DNA from: BMS3B sp964501105
GTDB taxonomy: Archaea; Hydrothermarchaeota; Hydrothermarchaeia; Hydrothermarchaeales; BMS3B
Length of the DNA: 14,412 nt
Assembly (NCBI GenBank): GCA_964501105.1
Contig: CAZCRG010000041.1
Span: forward strand, 1 to 14,412
Direction of reading: 5' to 3'
The translations under genes were made by a program, and so were the position numbers. Below the pieces are notes generated by a model, which was not told the origin of the DNA, did not search any database, and was given only the letters and a program-made list of their open reading frames with translations. Position 1 is the stretch's first letter. Each line of letters begins with the position of its first letter. Positions 12,986 to 14,412 of this stretch are shown here, piece by piece.

Positions 12986-13978
12986 TCAACAAAATGGACT
13001 TAGCGAGCAGTCATCGACATATTTCCTCTCAGCATCAACTCGGCTACCTTGGTTTTCTATATAAGCAGATACCCAATTAGACATATTTGGGTTGTTGTCA
13101 TTCTCTCCTAAAGCGTGATTCCAAGTATTTACGTAAATATAGGGTCTATTTCCATTTCTCGAAAATGAAGACCAAGGTACATAAGCAATTATATGTGGTC
13201 CGGGTATAGTGTAGTAGGTTGCACTACCACTGTAAATTCCGCCATTGACTGGATCACCATAGTAGAAATAAAACTTCCATGGCGTTCCATCCTGGTAAAC
13301 ATAGAGGTAGTAGGTCTCTATGTCTTCCCACCGCCCCCAGTTAGCATATCTAATGGCATCATATATATCATCCCAAGGCCAGGGTGCATCTTCATCTCTG
13401 TAAACAACAGTATACTCAAACTCATATACTCTGACTCCATCCACTGTCTTTAGTCCGTTTGAAATGTAGAACACCTCATCAACATAATTCTGCCCTTCAT
13501 ACGAGGAACCTCCGAATATATCTGGATATTGTTGGATAAGTATAGGAATGTGGTTTTGCGGTTTAGTGCTCAATATACCGGCTCCAACAGAAGTTGTAGA
13601 GATATCTTTCATCTGTCTGTCTCTTTCTCTCTTGATCCTCTCTATTAACCACTTCTTTTTTGCTCTTTCGCTGTCTATATAGTCCCTTAAGTGGGTCCAA
13701 GCTTGGTCATCTATGGATATGTTCACCATTTTCTCTAATAGGGCTCTTATATCGATGTAATCCCTTTCTGTTAGTGTTTCTTTTGCTAAAATTGCTGCAA
13801 GCCTATTAATACTCTCTTTATCCTTAACGATCTTTGGTGTTGTTTCTCTGTTTTTGTCTAGCTTTTTTATTTCGTTAGTCTTGCTTATGTTTACCGTAGG
13901 TCCAGCAAACACACTCCCGGCCACCAGCGCTACAACAACCAGCGCTGGTATTCCCAGCTTCAACCAGCTTCTTCTCAT
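12986..13978 (-). CDS. Secreted aromatic-rich protein with C-terminal C-x5-C
   Basis: I do not recognise this 330-residue protein. It has a clear signal peptide (RR at 2-3, hydrophobic 8-24, likely cleavage after VFA at 25). A charged helical region follows (about 30-125, with the run KKKWLIERIKRERDRQMK at 107-124), then a linker, then a strand-rich domain (about 145-315) packed with Tyr and Trp (YLYVYQDGTPWKFYFYYGD, 224-242). The only two cysteines are C324 and C330, the last residue, in CSLSPFC, which could close a seven-residue disulfide ring. Possible N-glycosylation sites are N30, N86 and N298. ATG 13978 has a strong AAAAGGAGG site (13987-13995). It heads a cassette with a membrane protein and a metalloprotease and is preceded by a structured leader and an operator array. 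Its production therefore appears tightly controlled; its function is open. Confidence 0.85.
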   Translation of the reverse strand: MRRSWLKLGIPALVVVALVAGSVFAGPTVNISKTNEIKKLDKNRETTPKIVKDKESINRLAAILAKETLTERDYIDIRALLEKMVNISIDDQAWTHLRDYIDSERAKKKWLIERIKRERDRQMKDISTTSVGAGILSTKPQNHIPILIQQYPDIFGGSSYEGQNYVDEVFYISNGLKTVDGVRVYEFEYTVVYRDEDAPWPWDDIYDAIRYANWGRWEDIETYYLYVYQDGTPWKFYFYYGDPVNGGIYSGSATYYTIPGPHIIAYVPWSSFSRNGNRPYIYVNTWNHALGENDNNPNMSNWVSAYIENQGSRVDAERKYVDDCSLSPFC

Positions 13979-14086
13979 CTATCTAACCTCCTTTTGTTTT
14001 TTTCTTGTATATAGAACCCAAAAGGAGGCATCTTTCCAGTCGTTATCTTTGGGTATTTTTGTGCCTCCTTTGCGGGGTGGCTGCAT
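13979..14086 (-). CDS. Possible 35-residue leader ORF
   Basis: ATG 14086 opens a frame of 35 codons (MQPPRKGGTK..., then DNDWKDASFWVLYTRKKQ) that ends in TAG at 13979-13981, directly against the ATG of the 330-residue gene. The Shine-Dalgarno site of that gene lies in its last codons. A second, 18-codon frame from ATG 14031 ends with TGA overlapping the same ATG. Ribosomes translating either would run through the alternative stems described for this leader. Both start sites have poor Shine-Dalgarno support, and open frames of this length are not rare by chance, so this is a weak call. Confidence 0.3.
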   Translation of the reverse strand: MQPPRKGGTKIPKDNDWKDASFWVLYTRKKQKEVR

Positions 14087-14125
14087 CCTCGCTGGTTTAT
14101 GGGTGGGGGATGCAGCCCTGTTTTC
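13979..14125 (-). promoter_or_regulatory. Structured 5' leader with mutually exclusive stems at the Shine-Dalgarno site
   Basis: In transcript order: a hairpin with 10 perfect pairs (14108-14117 with 14079-14088, 19-nt loop) near the 5' end; AAAGGAGGCA (14071-14062); its perfect complement TGCCTCCTTT (14030-14021); and the Shine-Dalgarno segment CAAAAGGAGG (13996-13987). The middle strand is also perfectly complementary to the Shine-Dalgarno segment over 10 bp (14019-14028 with 13987-13996). The two pairings share eight bases and exclude each other, as in a translational riboswitch or attenuator: upstream pairing frees the ribosome site, downstream pairing hides it. A further 7-bp pair (14016-14022 with 14048-14054) competes with both. 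No known riboswitch class is recognised. Confidence 0.65.
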
Positions 14126-14141
14126 TTTAGATTATCAGGTC

Positions 14142-14157
14142 ATATATAAAATTTATA
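14142..14157 (-). promoter_or_regulatory. TATA element of the secreted-protein gene
   Basis: On minus the sequence reads TATAAATTTTATATAT. A start 24-27 bp downstream lies near 14120-14128, which places the 10-bp hairpin almost at the 5' end of the mRNA and gives a leader of about 145 nt. Confidence 0.55.
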
Positions 14158-14176
14158 CTTAATTATCTAACAATTC

Positions 14177-14276
14177 TGACAAAATTGTCACAATATTTAT
14201 TTTAGTGACAAAAACGTCATTAAATTGACTTAATGACAGAAATGTCATTTTTGTATACTTTGTAACAGAAAAGTCA
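14177..14276. repeat. Array of four TGAC-N6-GTCA dyads at 28-29-bp spacing
   Basis: Four 14-bp dyads occur: TGACAAAATTGTCA (14177-14190), TGACAAAAACGTCA (14206-14219), TGACAGAAATGTCA (14234-14247) and TAACAGAAAAGTCA (14263-14276). Their starts are 29, 28 and 29 bp apart. The N6 is A-rich on the same strand in every copy. The last copy runs into another dyad, GTCAC-AAA-GTGAC (14273-14285). The array lies upstream of the secreted-protein TATA element (nearest copy about 20 bp away) and of a plus-strand start at 14388, so it may control both. The spacing suits cooperative binding of a dimeric regulator. It is not a CRISPR array. Confidence 0.75.
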
Positions 14277-14350
14277 CAAAGTGACATATGAGAATAGCGC
14301 TACAAAAGTCTTAACATAGGGCCGTAATTGAAATATCACATTCAATACCA

Positions 14351-14358
14351 TTATAAAA
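14351..14358 (+). promoter_or_regulatory. TATA element for a plus-strand gene at the right edge
   Basis: TTATAAAA is placed about 33 bp before ATG 14388, which predicts a start near 14381 and a very short leader. The 14296-14350 stretch upstream of it shows nothing else except the 8-bp palindrome TAGCGCTA at 14295-14302. Confidence 0.5.
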
Positions 14359-14387
14359 GCGAAAACGTAAAGATTCCAATTGTCATC

Positions 14388-14412
14388 ATGAAGGAAGACA
14401 ATCCTATAAGGT
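14388..14412 (+). CDS. Start of a gene cut by the window edge, unidentified
   Basis: ATG 14388 opens a frame reading MKEDNPIR to the end of the window. Its only support is the well-placed TATA element at 14351-14358. Being divergent from the secreted-protein gene across the dyad array, it could be the regulator of the cassette, but eight codons are too few to say. Confidence 0.4.

Noticed and set aside
13854..14162. Plus-strand open frame over the secreted-protein start and leader
   Set aside because: It is antisense to the signal peptide and structured leader and has no start signal or family resemblance.
14177..14276. CRISPR array, because of repeats with 28-29-bp periodicity
   Set aside because: The conserved unit is only a 14-bp imperfect dyad, the intervals are 14-15 bp, there are only four units and no cas genes. 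An operator array fits better.

Overview
The window looks archaeal, most likely from a euryarchaeote (Archaeoglobi or a methanogen-related lineage would fit, but I cannot place it further). The evidence is a TrmB-family regulator, archaeal AbrB/SpoVT-type regulators, a membrane-anchored winged-helix protein of archaeal type, TATA elements about 25-30 bp upstream of starts that would give leaderless or short-leader mRNAs, strong GGAGG Shine-Dalgarno sites inside operons, and frequent ATGA start/stop overlaps. No rRNA, tRNA, CRISPR array or intact insertion sequence was seen.

Left part (1-2797): an intact SAM methyltransferase is followed, through an ATGA overlap, by the decayed remains of an AbrB-type gene. 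Convergent to it is a second pair in the opposite gene order: an intact AbrB-type regulator followed, again through an ATGA overlap, by a membrane-anchored methyltransferase broken by one frameshift. Divergent from that pair is a small HEAT-repeat gene, also broken by one frameshift. Three lesioned genes within 1.6 kb mark this as a decaying block. After it comes a 240-bp segment with interlocking inverted repeats that could fold as a pseudoknot.

Middle-left (2798-6712): a minus-strand operon runs TrmB-type regulator, exported protein with three Ig-like repeats and a C-terminal anchor, then a 12-helix RND/MMPL exporter. A dyad similar to a TrmB operator lies next to the promoter.

Middle (6842-11016): a membrane-anchored winged-helix regulator faces a four-gene plus-strand operon: FtsX/MacB-type permease, LolD/MacB-type ATPase, a membrane-tethered thioredoxin-fold protein that has lost both cysteines, and a second FtsX-type permease. 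The genes overlap or nearly abut. The shared upstream region carries a perfect 9-bp-arm palindrome and several GTTTC repeats.

Right part (11002-14412): two small minus-strand genes, then a minus-strand cassette of exported or membrane proteins: a 330-residue secreted protein whose only two cysteines form a C-terminal C-x5-C, a four-helix membrane protein, a very short matrixin-type zinc protease, and a membrane-anchored protein that I do not recognise. The cassette is preceded by a leader of about 145 nt in which one strand can pair either with an upstream segment or with the Shine-Dalgarno sequence, 10 perfect base pairs in each case. Upstream of its promoter are four 14-bp TGAC-N6-GTCA dyads at 28-29-bp spacing. 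This leader, operator array and secretory cassette form the best candidate here for an undescribed system.
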